Shown here piece after piece: positions 8,078 to 15,398 of a stretch of 47,334 nt of DNA (positions are counted from its first letter, which is position 1; each line of letters opens with the position of its first letter). This stretch comes from Spirochaetia bacterium (lineage in GTDB: Bacteria; Spirochaetota; UBA4802; UBA5550), in contig VFJS01000087.1 of assembly GCA_009885955.1 (NCBI GenBank), positions 1-47,334 of the forward strand, given 5' to 3'. Position numbers and translations under genes: made by a program. Below the pieces are notes generated by a model. It was not told the origin of the DNA, did no database searches, and saw only the letters and a program-made list of their open reading frames with translations.

Positions 8078-9391
8078 TTATAATTCATTTTTTCCCTTGC
8101 GTACAAAAAGATCCAGGCCTCTGACCTCGGTGACGATGACCTGTTCATCCTTCATTATTTCTTCATCTGAAACGGCATTCCATATCTCCCCCTGGATCCT
8201 TATTTTTCCGCTCCCCGTAAATCCGGTTAATGCCGTCCCTCTTTTTCCGACGAGCCCCTCCTTCCCGGTAGTTACCGGGCTTCTGTGAACTTTAAGGACA
8301 GACCTGAGGACTATGAAGACAAAGGCAAGAATGAGAACAGCAGAACCGATGATTGTAGCCATGGGGATACTGCCGCCAGGCAGGGGCGAATCGAAAAGAA
8401 TCATTGAGCCGGAAATGTATGATATGATGCCTCCGATTGTAAGGAGCCCGTGGCTCGTAAATGTCAGCTCAAGCACAAAAAGGACTATGGCCAGGATAAT
8501 GAGCATGAGGCCGATGATGTTGATTGGTATCACCTGTATGGCCATGAGGAAAAGAAAAAGTGAAATGGCGCCGATAATACCAGGCACAATCATGCCCGGA
8601 CTTTTAAACTCTATCCCGATTCCCGCTATAGCGATGATGAGCAGGATGAAAATAATCTGCGGCTCGGCAAAGTAATTCAGAAGCCGCTCCTTCCAGTTCA
8701 TCTCGTAGGTTATTGGCGAGATATTTTCCGTATCGAGCTCGATTATGGTCCCGTTCATGTCGAGCTTCCAATGGTGAAGTTTCTTCAATAAATCATTCAT
8801 GTCCTCGGCCACGATGTCAATGACGCCGAGCTTGAGCGCCTCCTTATACGTCACCGAAATTGAATTGCTCACCGCGGAAACAGCCCAGTCAGTGTTCCTT
8901 TTTCTTTTTTCGGCCAGGCTTTTAGCATAGGCTATTGTATCATTGAGGACCTTTTTCTCCATGACGCCGTCGGGGTTCCCTTTGCTGTCCTTCTTCATGA
9001 AATCGAGCACAGGGCTCACGGGATGCATGGCCCCGATCTCTGTCCCGGGTGACATGGCTGCTATGTGGGCCGAAAGCATGATAAACCCGCCGGCAGAGGC
9101 AGCCTGGGCCCCTTTCGGGTAGCAGTAGACTACCACAGGGAGTTCCGAGGTGAGGATTGCCTTTATTATCTCCCTCATGGAGGTGAGGAGCCCGCCGGGA
9201 GTATCCAGCTGTAAAACGATGAACGAGGCGTTGTCTGACCTGGCCTGCTTAATGGACTTTGCTATAAAATCCGCTGCAACAGGATTCACCAAGCCTTCCA
9301 GTTTCAGAACGGCATATTTCCCTGCGCCATGGGCGTTAACCCCGACAAAGAGTATGATTGGTATGATAAATTTAACAGCTTTTTTTCTCAT
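8078..9391 (-). CDS. NfeD-family membrane serine protease (ClpP-like)
   Basis: This is a full-length (437-residue) NfeD. A signal peptide or anchor (about residues 7-23, ending near HGAG) precedes a ClpP-class Ser-Lys protease domain. The nucleophile lies in [10 protein letters not shown] and the general-base Lys probably in [26 protein letters not shown] forms the oxyanion region. A set of four or so membrane helices (about residues 240-350) follows, then a C-terminal OB-fold NfeD domain starting [10 protein letters not shown]. It is cotranscribed with the slipin just downstream, the standard pairing. No clear ribosome site precedes its ATG. Confidence 0.93.
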   Translation of the reverse strand: MRKKAVKFIIPIILFVGVNAHGAGKYAVLKLEGLVNPVAADFIAKSIKQARSDNASFIVLQLDTPGGLLTSMREIIKAILTSELPVVVYCYPKGAQAASAGGFIMLSAHIAAMSPGTEIGAMHPVSPVLDFMKKDSKGNPDGVMEKKVLNDTIAYAKSLAEKRKRNTDWAVSAVSNSISVTYKEALKLGVIDIVAEDMNDLLKKLHHWKLDMNGTIIELDTENISPITYEMNWKERLLNYFAEPQIIFILLIIAIAGIGIEFKSPGMIVPGIIGAISLFLFLMAIQVIPINIIGLMLIILAIVLFVLELTFTSHGLLTIGGIISYISGSMILFDSPLPGGSIPMATIIGSAVLILAFVFIVLRSVLKVHRSPVTTGKEGLVGKRGTALTGFTGSGKIRIQGEIWNAVSDEEIMKDEQVIVTEVRGLDLFVRKGKNEL

Positions 9392-9496
9392 ATGCTTAAC
9401 TTTACACTCATATCTGCAGCAAATATTTTTACATAATTACAACAATCCGCCTTTAATAATGGCAGAAATAATATACAAAGCGTTAAAAAGAAAATG

Positions 9497-10918
9497 TCAA
9501 GCATTATTGTCATAGAATTTACGTTCAAAGCCATCAATTAATTTCGTATAAATCCCGTCGAAACCGCCATTGGACATGATGACGATGACATGTTCCCTGT
9601 CTCCATTTGAATTTGCCAGAATGTAGTTTATCATATCCGCGGTTTCATCAAACAGGAGGGAAACACGGCCGGATTCCCTTATCCTGCCGGCCACAGCATC
9701 AATATCAATCCTCTCATCCTCAGCCAGGGATTCAATCCTGTAAGGTTTTTTTATGAGGATAATGTCTGCCGGGGAAAAGGATGCCGGAAGGATGTCCTGG
9801 AAGATTTTCCTCCTGCTCGTTGCCGACCTGGGCTCATAAACTGCCCAAACAATGCCTGCCGGGTGCCGCTCCTTCATGGCAGAGAGAGTTGCCAGTATTG
9901 CCGTGGGGTGATGGGCAAAGTCCTCGTAGATGTGTATATTTTTTTTCCTGTAAATGAGGTCCTGCCTCCGCATGACACCGGGGAACCCTGCGACGCCGTC
10001 CATGATGGCATCCCTGCTTATGCCCAATAATGAAGCCATGGATACGGCTGCAGTGATATTGGAATAATTATATATGCCGAAGAGCGGGCTTGTGAGATTG
10101 ATTTCAGAACCGTCCATGAAAGATACCATCCCCTTCGAGAAACCGTCGGGACTGCAACTGAAATTCCATTTGAAATCAGCATCTTTTCCCCCGAAAGAAC
10201 GGGGCGCTGACAGCGATTTCGATACAACCTGACGCAGGGCATCATACTCCGCGGAATAGGTGATTATTCCATTGGATGGAATGATGTTGACCAGCCTTCT
10301 GAACCAGAGTTTTATTTCATCAAGATCCCTGAAAATATCGGCATGATCAAATTCCAGGGAAGTCAAAATCAGGTGCCGGGGCCTGTAAATCATAAATTTA
10401 GGTACTTTCTCAAAAAAAGCGGAATCGTATTCATCGCCTTCAATTACGAAATACCTCCCCTTCCCGAGCCGGTAATTGACCCCGCTTCCTTTAGGAGTTG
10501 CGCCGATTAAAAATGACGGGTCAGCGCCGCCGCTTTCAAGGATGCGGGCAAGGAGGGCGGTGGTTGTGCTTTTCCCGTGTGTTCCGGAAACCGATATGAC
10601 CTCTTTATCATACAAAAAAAATGACTGCAGTGCCTGGGCCATGGACATGTAAGGGGTACCGGCATTTAGCGTCTCTTCGATTTCGGGATTTCCCCTGCTT
10701 GCCGCATTCCCGATAATAACAAGGCCGGCTTTTTCCACGTGAGCACTCTTAAAGCCGGTGAAAAGTGGAATTTTCATATTTCCGAGGATTGCGCTCATTG
10801 GAGGATATATATTTTCATCAGAGCCGGTGACATGGCGCCCCTTTTCCCTCAGCATGCAGGCAAGGGAGCCCATGGCCACACCGCAGATCCCGATGAAATG
10901 TATAGTATCATCTTTCAT
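9497..10918 (-). CDS. mpl: UDP-N-acetylmuramate:L-Ala-gamma-D-Glu-meso-DAP ligase Mpl
   Basis: This 473-residue Mur ligase recycles the tripeptide released from old peptidoglycan by joining it to UDP-MurNAc. The N-terminal UDP-binding motif is HFIGICGVAMGSLACMLR, where the GICG form is typical of Mpl rather than MurC (GIGG). The ATP site GTHGKSTTT is near residue 114, FVIEGDEYDSAF near 160, and EFDHADIFRDL is the Mpl-type segment. YEDFAHHPTAI and YEPRSATSRR mark the C-terminal domain. It implies meso-DAP (or a related diamino acid) peptidoglycan. It stands alone, about 100 nt upstream of nfeD. Confidence 0.92.
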   Translation of the reverse strand: MKDDTIHFIGICGVAMGSLACMLREKGRHVTGSDENIYPPMSAILGNMKIPLFTGFKSAHVEKAGLVIIGNAASRGNPEIEETLNAGTPYMSMAQALQSFFLYDKEVISVSGTHGKSTTTALLARILESGGADPSFLIGATPKGSGVNYRLGKGRYFVIEGDEYDSAFFEKVPKFMIYRPRHLILTSLEFDHADIFRDLDEIKLWFRRLVNIIPSNGIITYSAEYDALRQVVSKSLSAPRSFGGKDADFKWNFSCSPDGFSKGMVSFMDGSEINLTSPLFGIYNYSNITAAVSMASLLGISRDAIMDGVAGFPGVMRRQDLIYRKKNIHIYEDFAHHPTAILATLSAMKERHPAGIVWAVYEPRSATSRRKIFQDILPASFSPADIILIKKPYRIESLAEDERIDIDAVAGRIRESGRVSLLFDETADMINYILANSNGDREHVIVIMSNGGFDGIYTKLIDGFERKFYDNNA

Positions 10919-11242
10919 GGCAATTGAAATACATTTATGAGAATGTTATATTTTTTCTTCAAATTCCGTTCTTCTTTTTGTTATTCAGATACTCCCGGCA
11001 AAAGCCCGGGAATAAAATCATTTGACAAAATAGACACAGGATTATCTGATTATCAGCTGACGGATAAATCCCGAAGCCCGGTTAATCGATTACAAACAGA
11101 TTAATGAGTCAATAATAAATCAACAGAAGATTAAATATTTTATGGACAGAAAACATACTTATTTATTTATCTCCAATGGAACGTTCTGAATTAAAATAAC
11201 GGAATGATGTAAACGAAATATTATTAATAATGATGATGATAA
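10919..11242. other. gene-free divergent intergenic stretch
   Basis: This AT-rich spacer lies between mpl (minus) and the small exported protein (plus). A short stem CCCGG/CCGGG lies at about 10993-11009. A TTGACA hexamer at 11022-11027 lacks a convincing -10 box at the right distance. I see nothing else definite. Confidence 0.5.
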
Positions 11243-11779
11243 ATGAAAACTACTTCGATTTTATTGATTAGCCTTTTTTTAACAACATTTTTATACGGCA
11301 ATGATCCCGTACTCCCTATGGATAAGGGGGAAAAATGGGGTACATCCTATGAATCATTTATAAAAAATTCAAAACCCGGCGTGAAATCTCAAAAATTCAA
11401 TCCCGGCACCAGGCCCGATTACAGCAACAGGATCCTTGACCATCTGGCTGGATTGAATGAAAATATTATCAAAGATTCCCAGGTAGTAAAATTTCAAAAT
11501 GAGCCGGAAAAGGAATATATCTTTATTAAAAACAGGCTCTCCATAATATCAATCGCATGGAATACGATGGACAAAATAGAACAACAAAAGCTTTTCGATA
11601 TATTATCCCGTAAATTCGGACAGCCGGATAAGAAAAAAGAGTTAAAAGCGATGGTATATTCTTTTTCTGATAATACTACAAAAATACTTTTTTTCAGCAC
11701 TGATATTTCCGGGGATACCTGCAGCTGCCAGGTTCATTTTTACCCGAGGAACCTGTTTAAAATTCTTATTGTAGAATAA
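11243..11779 (+). CDS. small exported protein of unknown function
   Basis: This protein has 178 residues. A signal peptide (MKTTSILLISLFLTTFLYG, about 19 residues, with likely cleavage before ND) predicts export to the periplasm. The mature part is hydrophilic and mixed alpha/beta, with a central segment FIKNRLSIISIAWNTMD and a later RKFGQPDKK stretch. Its end has two cysteines (GDTCSCQVHF) that could pair or bind a ligand. I do not recognise the family. The start is not backed by a strong ribosome site. It ends about 100 nt before rpsT. Confidence 0.7.
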   Translation: MKTTSILLISLFLTTFLYGNDPVLPMDKGEKWGTSYESFIKNSKPGVKSQKFNPGTRPDYSNRILDHLAGLNENIIKDSQVVKFQNEPEKEYIFIKNRLSIISIAWNTMDKIEQQKLFDILSRKFGQPDKKKELKAMVYSFSDNTTKILFFSTDISGDTCSCQVHFYPRNLFKILIVE

Positions 11780-11802
11780 TTTTTTTATTTTATTCTTAAT
11801 TT

Positions 11803-11831
11803 TTCTTGACAGTTGTAATACTGGATAAAAT
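11803..11831 (+). promoter_or_regulatory. candidate promoter of rpsT operon
   Basis: TTCTTGACA (11803-11811) offers a -35 box. TAAAAT (11826-11831) is a -10 box 17 nt from TTCTTG. The alternative reading TTGACA leaves a spacer of only 14 nt, so the exact pairing is uncertain. It lies about 50 nt before the S20 start. Confidence 0.4.
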
Positions 11832-11879
11832 ATTAACAAAATTTTATAAAAATTATATTTTACTTTCAAGGATAATCAA

Positions 11880-12164
11880 TTGGCAAATACTAAACAGCAG
11901 AAAAAAAGAAATATTCAGAGCGATAAGAAAAAAACAGCAAATTCAATGGTCAGATCCACGGTTAGGACAGCAGATAAAAAAGTCCTTCGCTACATTGAAT
12001 CAAAAGATGGAAAAGAAAAAACTGTTATTGAAACACTATATAAAAATTTTGTGAAAATTATTGATTCTGCAGCCCAAAAAGGTATTGTAAAAAAGAATAC
12101 AGCCTCAAGAAAAAAATCAAGAATAGCGAAAAAGGTTAATACAGCAATATCGCAGATAGGATAG
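11880..12164 (+). CDS. rpsT: 30S ribosomal protein S20, TTG start
   Basis: S20 binds 16S rRNA early in small-subunit assembly. The protein has 94 residues, is very lysine-rich, and opens with the family start MANTKQQKKRN, with SMVRSTVRTADKKV and the C-terminal KKNTASRKKSRIAKKVN helix. The start codon is TTG at 11880, chosen because the protein must begin MAN and AAGGA lies about 8 nt before it. A weak start codon on S20 recalls E. coli, where rpsT also uses a non-AUG start and is autoregulated in translation. The HU-like gene follows after 8 nt. Confidence 0.95.
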   Translation: MANTKQQKKRNIQSDKKKTANSMVRSTVRTADKKVLRYIESKDGKEKTVIETLYKNFVKIIDSAAQKGIVKKNTASRKKSRIAKKVNTAISQIG

Positions 12165-12172
12165 GCCTTGCT

Positions 12173-12457
12173 TTGAACAAATCAGAGATAATAAAGAACC
12201 TTTCACTGGAATGCGGTTTAACCAGGGATGAAATTCTTTTTATTATTGACGGTTTTTTAAATAAGATCAAGGATTGCGTTCACAATAACGATCAGGTTGA
12301 AATAAGGGGATTCGGCACCTTCCTGAAGACTGAAAAAAGAGCACGGAAAATACACTCCCCTATTGCAGGAAAAATTGTTGATGTGCCGGCAAAGTCAATA
12401 ATGGGTTTCAAGGCCAGTAAAGTTATAGAAAAAAATATGAATAATAAGGGCGTTTAG
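12173..12457 (+). CDS. HU/IHF-family DNA-binding protein, TTG start, end overlaps tRNA
   Basis: This 94-residue bacterial histone-like protein dimerises and bends DNA. The family pattern is clear: MNKSEIIKNLSLECGLT, IDGFLNKIKDCVHNNDQVEIRGFGTF, and the beta-arm ending SIMGFKASKVI. The arm carries HSPIAGKIVDVPAKS where HU usually has RNPQTGE, so the DNA-contacting tip is divergent. The start is TTG at 12173, only 8 nt after the rpsT stop. The stop codon (12455-12457) lies inside the downstream tRNA-Val gene, which begins at 12448. The two therefore share 10 bases and one transcript. Confidence 0.9.
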   Translation: MNKSEIIKNLSLECGLTRDEILFIIDGFLNKIKDCVHNNDQVEIRGFGTFLKTEKRARKIHSPIAGKIVDVPAKSIMGFKASKVIEKNMNNKGV

Positions 12458-12520
12458 CTCAGCTGGGAGAGCATCTGCCTTACAAGCAGAGGGTCGGCGG
12501 TTCGATCCCGTCAACGCCCA
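12448..12520 (+). tRNA. tRNA-Val, anticodon TAC
   Basis: The 73 bases fold as a cloverleaf: acceptor GGGCGTT/AACGCCC, D arm GCTC/GAGC, anticodon stem TCTGC/GCAGA around CTTACAA, and T arm GGCGG/CCGTC around TTCGATC, with discriminator A. The anticodon TAC reads valine codons. The CCA end is not encoded. Its first 10 bases overlap the 3' end of the HU-like gene. Confidence 0.97.
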
Positions 12521-12523
12521 ATC

Positions 12524-12557
12524 AAAGAAGCCCCGCAATGCATTGCGGGGCTTCTTT
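12524..12557 (+). terminator. strong hairpin terminator after tRNA-Val
   Basis: A perfect 15-bp stem AAAGAAGCCCCGCAA pairs with its complement at 12543-12557 around TGCA. The T-rich end of the 3' arm provides a U-tract within the stem. It lies 3 nt after the tRNA and should end the rpsT-HU-tRNA transcript. Confidence 0.85.
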
Positions 12558-12666
12558 GCAATATTAGAGCGTATAATGTGTCAATACTTTCAGCCGAACT
12601 CCATCACAACTAATCATTCCTCAGATCTACTCAGAAATCAAAAATTTATTTTGCTCACTTTGTGTT

Positions 12667-12990
12667 TTATGACATTTCCTTCCCATCACTTTCACTTGTC
12701 ATTACACTATCAGGATCACTTATGATATCTATGTGAGCATTTACTTCCTCGACAGATGGCTTAAAATATTTAAATAATTCCTGGATATTGTCAATGCAGA
12801 TTTCGATCTCTCTGCCATCTTCTGTTACCAGGATATGAGATTCATCATTCCAGGTTAATTTTTGGGCATCTTCCCTGTGGACTTTTGCGAAAGGCGATTC
12901 AGGATCAAGCATAGTACCGGACAACCTGGTTTTAACTTGAACAATTAAAGTTGTGGAAAATTCGAGTATTATTTTACATGTCTCTGACAT
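12667..12990 (-). CDS. small protein of unknown function, partner of DUF4258-like gene
   Basis: This protein has 107 residues and is acidic. A beta-rich first half (CKIILEFSTTLIVQVKTRLSG) precedes an acidic tail starting about SDPDSVM. AGGAG lies 8 nt before the ATG, so it is probably real. I do not recognise a domain. It follows the DUF4258-like gene by 39 nt on the same strand, and together they look like a compact two-gene toxin-antitoxin-type cassette in which this would be the partner. That reading rests on gene size and layout only. Confidence 0.6.
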   Translation of the reverse strand: MSETCKIILEFSTTLIVQVKTRLSGTMLDPESPFAKVHREDAQKLTWNDESHILVTEDGREIEICIDNIQELFKYFKPSVEEVNAHIDIISDPDSVMTSESDGKEMS

Positions 12991-13029
12991 ATTATTTCTC
13001 CTATTAAAAATCTGAATTTTTAAAATTGA

Positions 13030-13326
13030 TTACGAAGCCCGCTTCCAATATTTTGGGGGCTTCCGGCATCTCATTATAGTTTTAATCCTGCCATCAGGCG
13101 ATACTACAACTGCAATGTTTATAATGTCTGATAACTTTTTCCCGGAAATCCCAAGTTTAGAAATAGATTTTTCTCCGACCCATAAAGCCATGTCGCTTTT
13201 TCCTGCGTAAAAAAGTAAGGCATGGTCATAGAGAATATCCAGGGATTCAAGTTTAATACCACGCTGAGTTAATCTCTTCAGCGCATGGGAACTGAAGTCA
13301 TACAGAAAATTTTGATAGTCTATCAT
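13030..13326 (-). CDS. DUF4258-like small protein
   Basis: This protein has 98 residues. It has the DUF4258-type signature of a His near the N-terminus followed by an RG pair, SSHALKRLTQRGI, then beta-strands ending in VVSPDGRIKTIMRCRK. DUF4258 proteins are distant RelE/BrnT-like folds often found in toxin-antitoxin-like pairs. A GGGGAGGG ribosome site precedes the ATG. It is the first gene of a two-gene unit with the 107-residue protein downstream. Toxin activity is a guess from family fold and context. Confidence 0.65.
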   Translation of the reverse strand: MIDYQNFLYDFSSHALKRLTQRGIKLESLDILYDHALLFYAGKSDMALWVGEKSISKLGISGKKLSDIINIAVVVSPDGRIKTIMRCRKPPKYWKRAS

Positions 13327-13758
13327 ACAACGTCCCTCCCCTTTTATGGTAGTATCAGACTGTTCCTGATTTGAAATTATCGGATAAATTTTTAATATTT
13401 TCCATCATAGATGAATAATACGAAGGAACCTGGGACAAGGAATGACCTATACGGATGTGGAGATGAGTTAATAAAATATGAGAAGGGTCTCTACTATTTT
13501 TAGTTTGATAAAATTTTAGTATTAAAGATACCTTTGAAAAATTTATTGTCTATATTTCTAAGAAAATTTAATTCAAATTTGTCACATATCATATATTGTC
13601 AGAAATTTTACTGACATCTATCTAACACTGAAAAATATCAATAATGCAGTATAAAAGCCACAACCCTCGATTTTTGTGGTTGGAATATCATAGTAAATCT
13701 AATATTTAATTGATCAATAGTTATTGACAGCCATATAATCATATGTATAAATGTATTT
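13327..13758. other. gene-free AT-rich stretch
   Basis: About 430 bases lie between the divergent DUF4258-like gene and the brnT remnant. Apart from the promoter at 13724-13751, I see only AT-rich sequence and a weak CCACAA/TTGTGG inverted pair near 13660-13677. Confidence 0.5.
13724..13751 (+). promoter_or_regulatory. promoter of the brnT remnant/brnA unit
   Basis: TTGACA (13724-13729), a 16-nt spacer ending in TG, and TATAAA (13746-13751) make a near-consensus sigma-70 promoter. Transcription would begin close to the ATG of the broken brnT at 13759, leaving almost no leader. Confidence 0.65.
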
Positions 13759-13889
13759 ATGATATTTGAATGGGATGTCAACAAAAATTCATAAATATCA
13801 AAAAGCATAAAGTCAGGTCTGATTTACTATCCGCGGGGAAAATATTAGAATTTTCGGAGCTGGTTATTGGAGAGAAGGAAGGAAAAAAT
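13759..13889 (+). pseudogene. broken brnT-like toxin gene
   Basis: The ATG at 13759 reads MIFEWDVNKNS and then stops. Shifting frame just before the stop continues as INIKKHKV, together resembling the BrnT opening (FEWD-x-x-K-N...KHGV). The remaining ~25 codons do not match the rest of BrnT, which should be about 90 residues, so a frameshift and a large internal deletion have removed the RNase core. The antitoxin gene follows directly. The brnT assignment rests on a short motif, but position and partner agree with it. Confidence 0.55.
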
Positions 13890-14138
13890 ATGAAGAAAAC
13901 AATGTATAAATCTGCACCCAAAGAGATTACTGTGGCTATAGTAAAATCCGAAGTAATCAAAGATTTTCTTCCTGCGCCGGAAAAGCTCATGAAGAAAAAA
14001 GAGACTGTTAAAATTACCATTGCCTTAAGTAAGGAAAGCGTTTCATTTATAAAAGAAAAAGCAAAAAAAATTGGCGTCCCCTATCAATCAATGATAAAAA
14101 CAATAATTGATAAATATGCAGATCATTATAAAAAGTAA
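13890..14138 (+). CDS. BrnA/CopG-like ribbon-helix-helix antitoxin
   Basis: This protein has 82 residues from the ATG at 13890, chosen for the GGAAGG ribosome site 8 nt before it. The C-terminal half, KITIALSKESVSFIKEKAKK followed by IGVPYQSMIKTIIDKY, is a ribbon-helix-helix DNA-binding domain as in BrnA and related CopG-type antitoxins. These repress their own promoter and neutralise the partner toxin. An upstream in-frame ATG at 13770 would extend the frame through the broken toxin gene and is not the real start. With brnT destroyed, this is an orphan antitoxin. Confidence 0.72.
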   Translation: MKKTMYKSAPKEITVAIVKSEVIKDFLPAPEKLMKKKETVKITIALSKESVSFIKEKAKKIGVPYQSMIKTIIDKYADHYKK

Positions 14139-14145
14139 TTCAAAG

Positions 14146-14251
14146 GAAAAAATTTAATTAAATTGTATTTATCCCATACTCCCCCATCATCTCTTTCAAA
14201 TCCTTCTTAACCTCTTCAGCGAGAAAAGATGGCGACAGGATCTCTGTCCCG
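14146..14251 (-). pseudogene. 3'-end remnant of a second WYL regulator gene
   Basis: This ~105-bp stretch matches 16947-17053, the last ~28 codons and downstream flank of the intact WYL regulator gene, with roughly 85% identity by eye. Read on the minus strand it gives GTEILSPSFLAEEVKKDL... but lacks the stop at the usual place and has no upstream gene body. It is a fragment of a duplicated copy. Confidence 0.75.
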
Positions 14252-14262
14252 CCATCATCAGT

Positions 14263-14389
14263 ATCTTATGACCATGATCAAACAAAATGGAACCTGTTCC
14301 TCGCGTCCCTGTGCCTGCAGCTGGTTGAAGACCTGACAGGCAGGCCGTTTTATGAGGAGAGGGCCTTCAGGATACCAGATGTATATTAA
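14263..14389 (+). pseudogene. orphan C-terminal coding fragment
   Basis: An open run of about 40 codons ends in TAA at 14387-14389 and reads YDHDQTKWNLFLASLCLQ then LVEDLTGRPFYEERAF. It has good coding character but no start codon or ribosome site. It is probably the tail of a gene lost in the same rearrangement. I do not recognise the family. Confidence 0.4.
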
Positions 14390-14412
14390 AAATTACAAAC
14401 GGAGGCACAAAA

Positions 14413-14520
14413 ATGTTTGAATCACTGAGTCATATTGAAGATATTAAACTGGAAGTGACAAAAAGAATCTCCCGGTAAAGCTATATTTTTTTAGAAAAGA
14501 TCCCGGGAAAGGGACATAGT
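14413..14520 (+). pseudogene. degraded copy of the 183-residue protein gene at 18196
   Basis: The ATG at 14413, behind a GGAGG site as in the intact gene, reads MFESLSHIE, matching the intact start MFEALEQIE. It then jumps to LEVTKRISR, matching internal LEVTRRISR, and hits TAA where the intact gene has CAA (Gln). Past the stop the DNA still aligns with the intact gene for about 40 nt. It therefore has a large internal deletion plus a nonsense change. Confidence 0.72.
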
Positions 14521-14570
14521 ATATTCTATATTGACGACCTTCACCTTGAAAATATCTTTTAGTTCTCTAT

Positions 14571-15398
14571 TCATCGTATGTACAGGCCTTTAAGAAAATA
14601 ATCGATACGCTCAAAAACATCCCGTTGGATTTGTTCGCGCTCCTCCCTGTCGGTTACCGTATTAAAATCGGCGACAGCCTTCGGGCCATAATGGCCCACG
14701 GTTGCAAACTTATCGGAAATATTATAAAGACCTTCAGCAACTAAACTATTGCCCAGATGGGGACGGAATTCAGCAATAAGCGCATCAAGCTCTCCTGGAA
14801 AGTATTGCAGACAGTAATAAATATCATAGGCATCTTTTTCTTTCAATCGATCAGCAATAGCCATTCCTTTCATCACAATAAACGGTACGATCGAAGCAAC
14901 TCGAACGCGAGCAGAGTCCCTGGCACCGCCAGGAAGCGTGCCATCTATGGTTATAAATTCATTCATCTCAAAGGCTATATCACACCCGCGTGCCTTTCGG
15001 GCACGTATATCCTGAACCGGCTGAGTACGATGAGACTTTCCGGTACCGGTGTATTCTCCGGCAAGAAAATCTACTTCTACATCAATTGCCTGTCCTTCAA
15101 CAATGACTTCACGGTGAAAAATGAAGGGCTGCCGTTTATCTTCAATATACCCCCGGCCCTCAAGGAGCGCCTTGATTGTCCTGTAAGCATCTTCTTTGAC
15201 CATGCGGTGATCAATGGCGATATCAATATCTATGCTTCCCACATGGTCTACACTCCCCCGCGGGAGAAGAAGAGCAGGGACCCAACCGCCGACAATTACC
15301 ATGTCGTCTTTATATTCACCCGGCATGTGAACCAATTCTATCATTACCGAACGGGCGGCGCTGACCGGCCTTTCGTCATAATCTTCACGATTTACCAT
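14571..15398 (-). CDS. AbiEii-like nucleotidyltransferase toxin (type IV toxin-antitoxin)
   Basis: This protein has 275 residues from the ATG at 15398. It shows a polymerase-beta-type nucleotidyltransferase pattern: VIVGGWVPALLL, then SIDIDIAIDH with the metal-binding acidic pair, then VEVDFLAGEY with the third acid. AbiEii/MenT-like toxins use this fold to transfer nucleotides to tRNA or similar targets. The start overlaps the stop of the upstream antitoxin gene (ATGGTAA), a layout that couples translation. An in-frame ATG at 15422 would give a longer overlap and is less likely. The pairing with the AbiEi-like gene supports the call more than the sequence alone. Confidence 0.78.
   Translation of the reverse strand: MVNREDYDERPVSAARSVMIELVHMPGEYKDDMVIVGGWVPALLLPRGSVDHVGSIDIDIAIDHRMVKEDAYRTIKALLEGRGYIEDKRQPFIFHREVIVEGQAIDVEVDFLAGEYTGTGKSHRTQPVQDIRARKARGCDIAFEMNEFITIDGTLPGGARDSARVRVASIVPFIVMKGMAIADRLKEKDAYDIYYCLQYFPGELDALIAEFRPHLGNSLVAEGLYNISDKFATVGHYGPKAVADFNTVTDREEREQIQRDVFERIDYFLKGLYIR

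Noticed and set aside
11022-11050. TTGACA near 11022 as a promoter for the exported protein
   Set aside because: No acceptable -10 box at a 16-18 nt spacing, and it lies about 200 nt before the gene.
12448-12520. tRNA-Val as the integration site of the accessory region
   Set aside because: I found no second copy of the tRNA 3' end and no integrase gene in the window.
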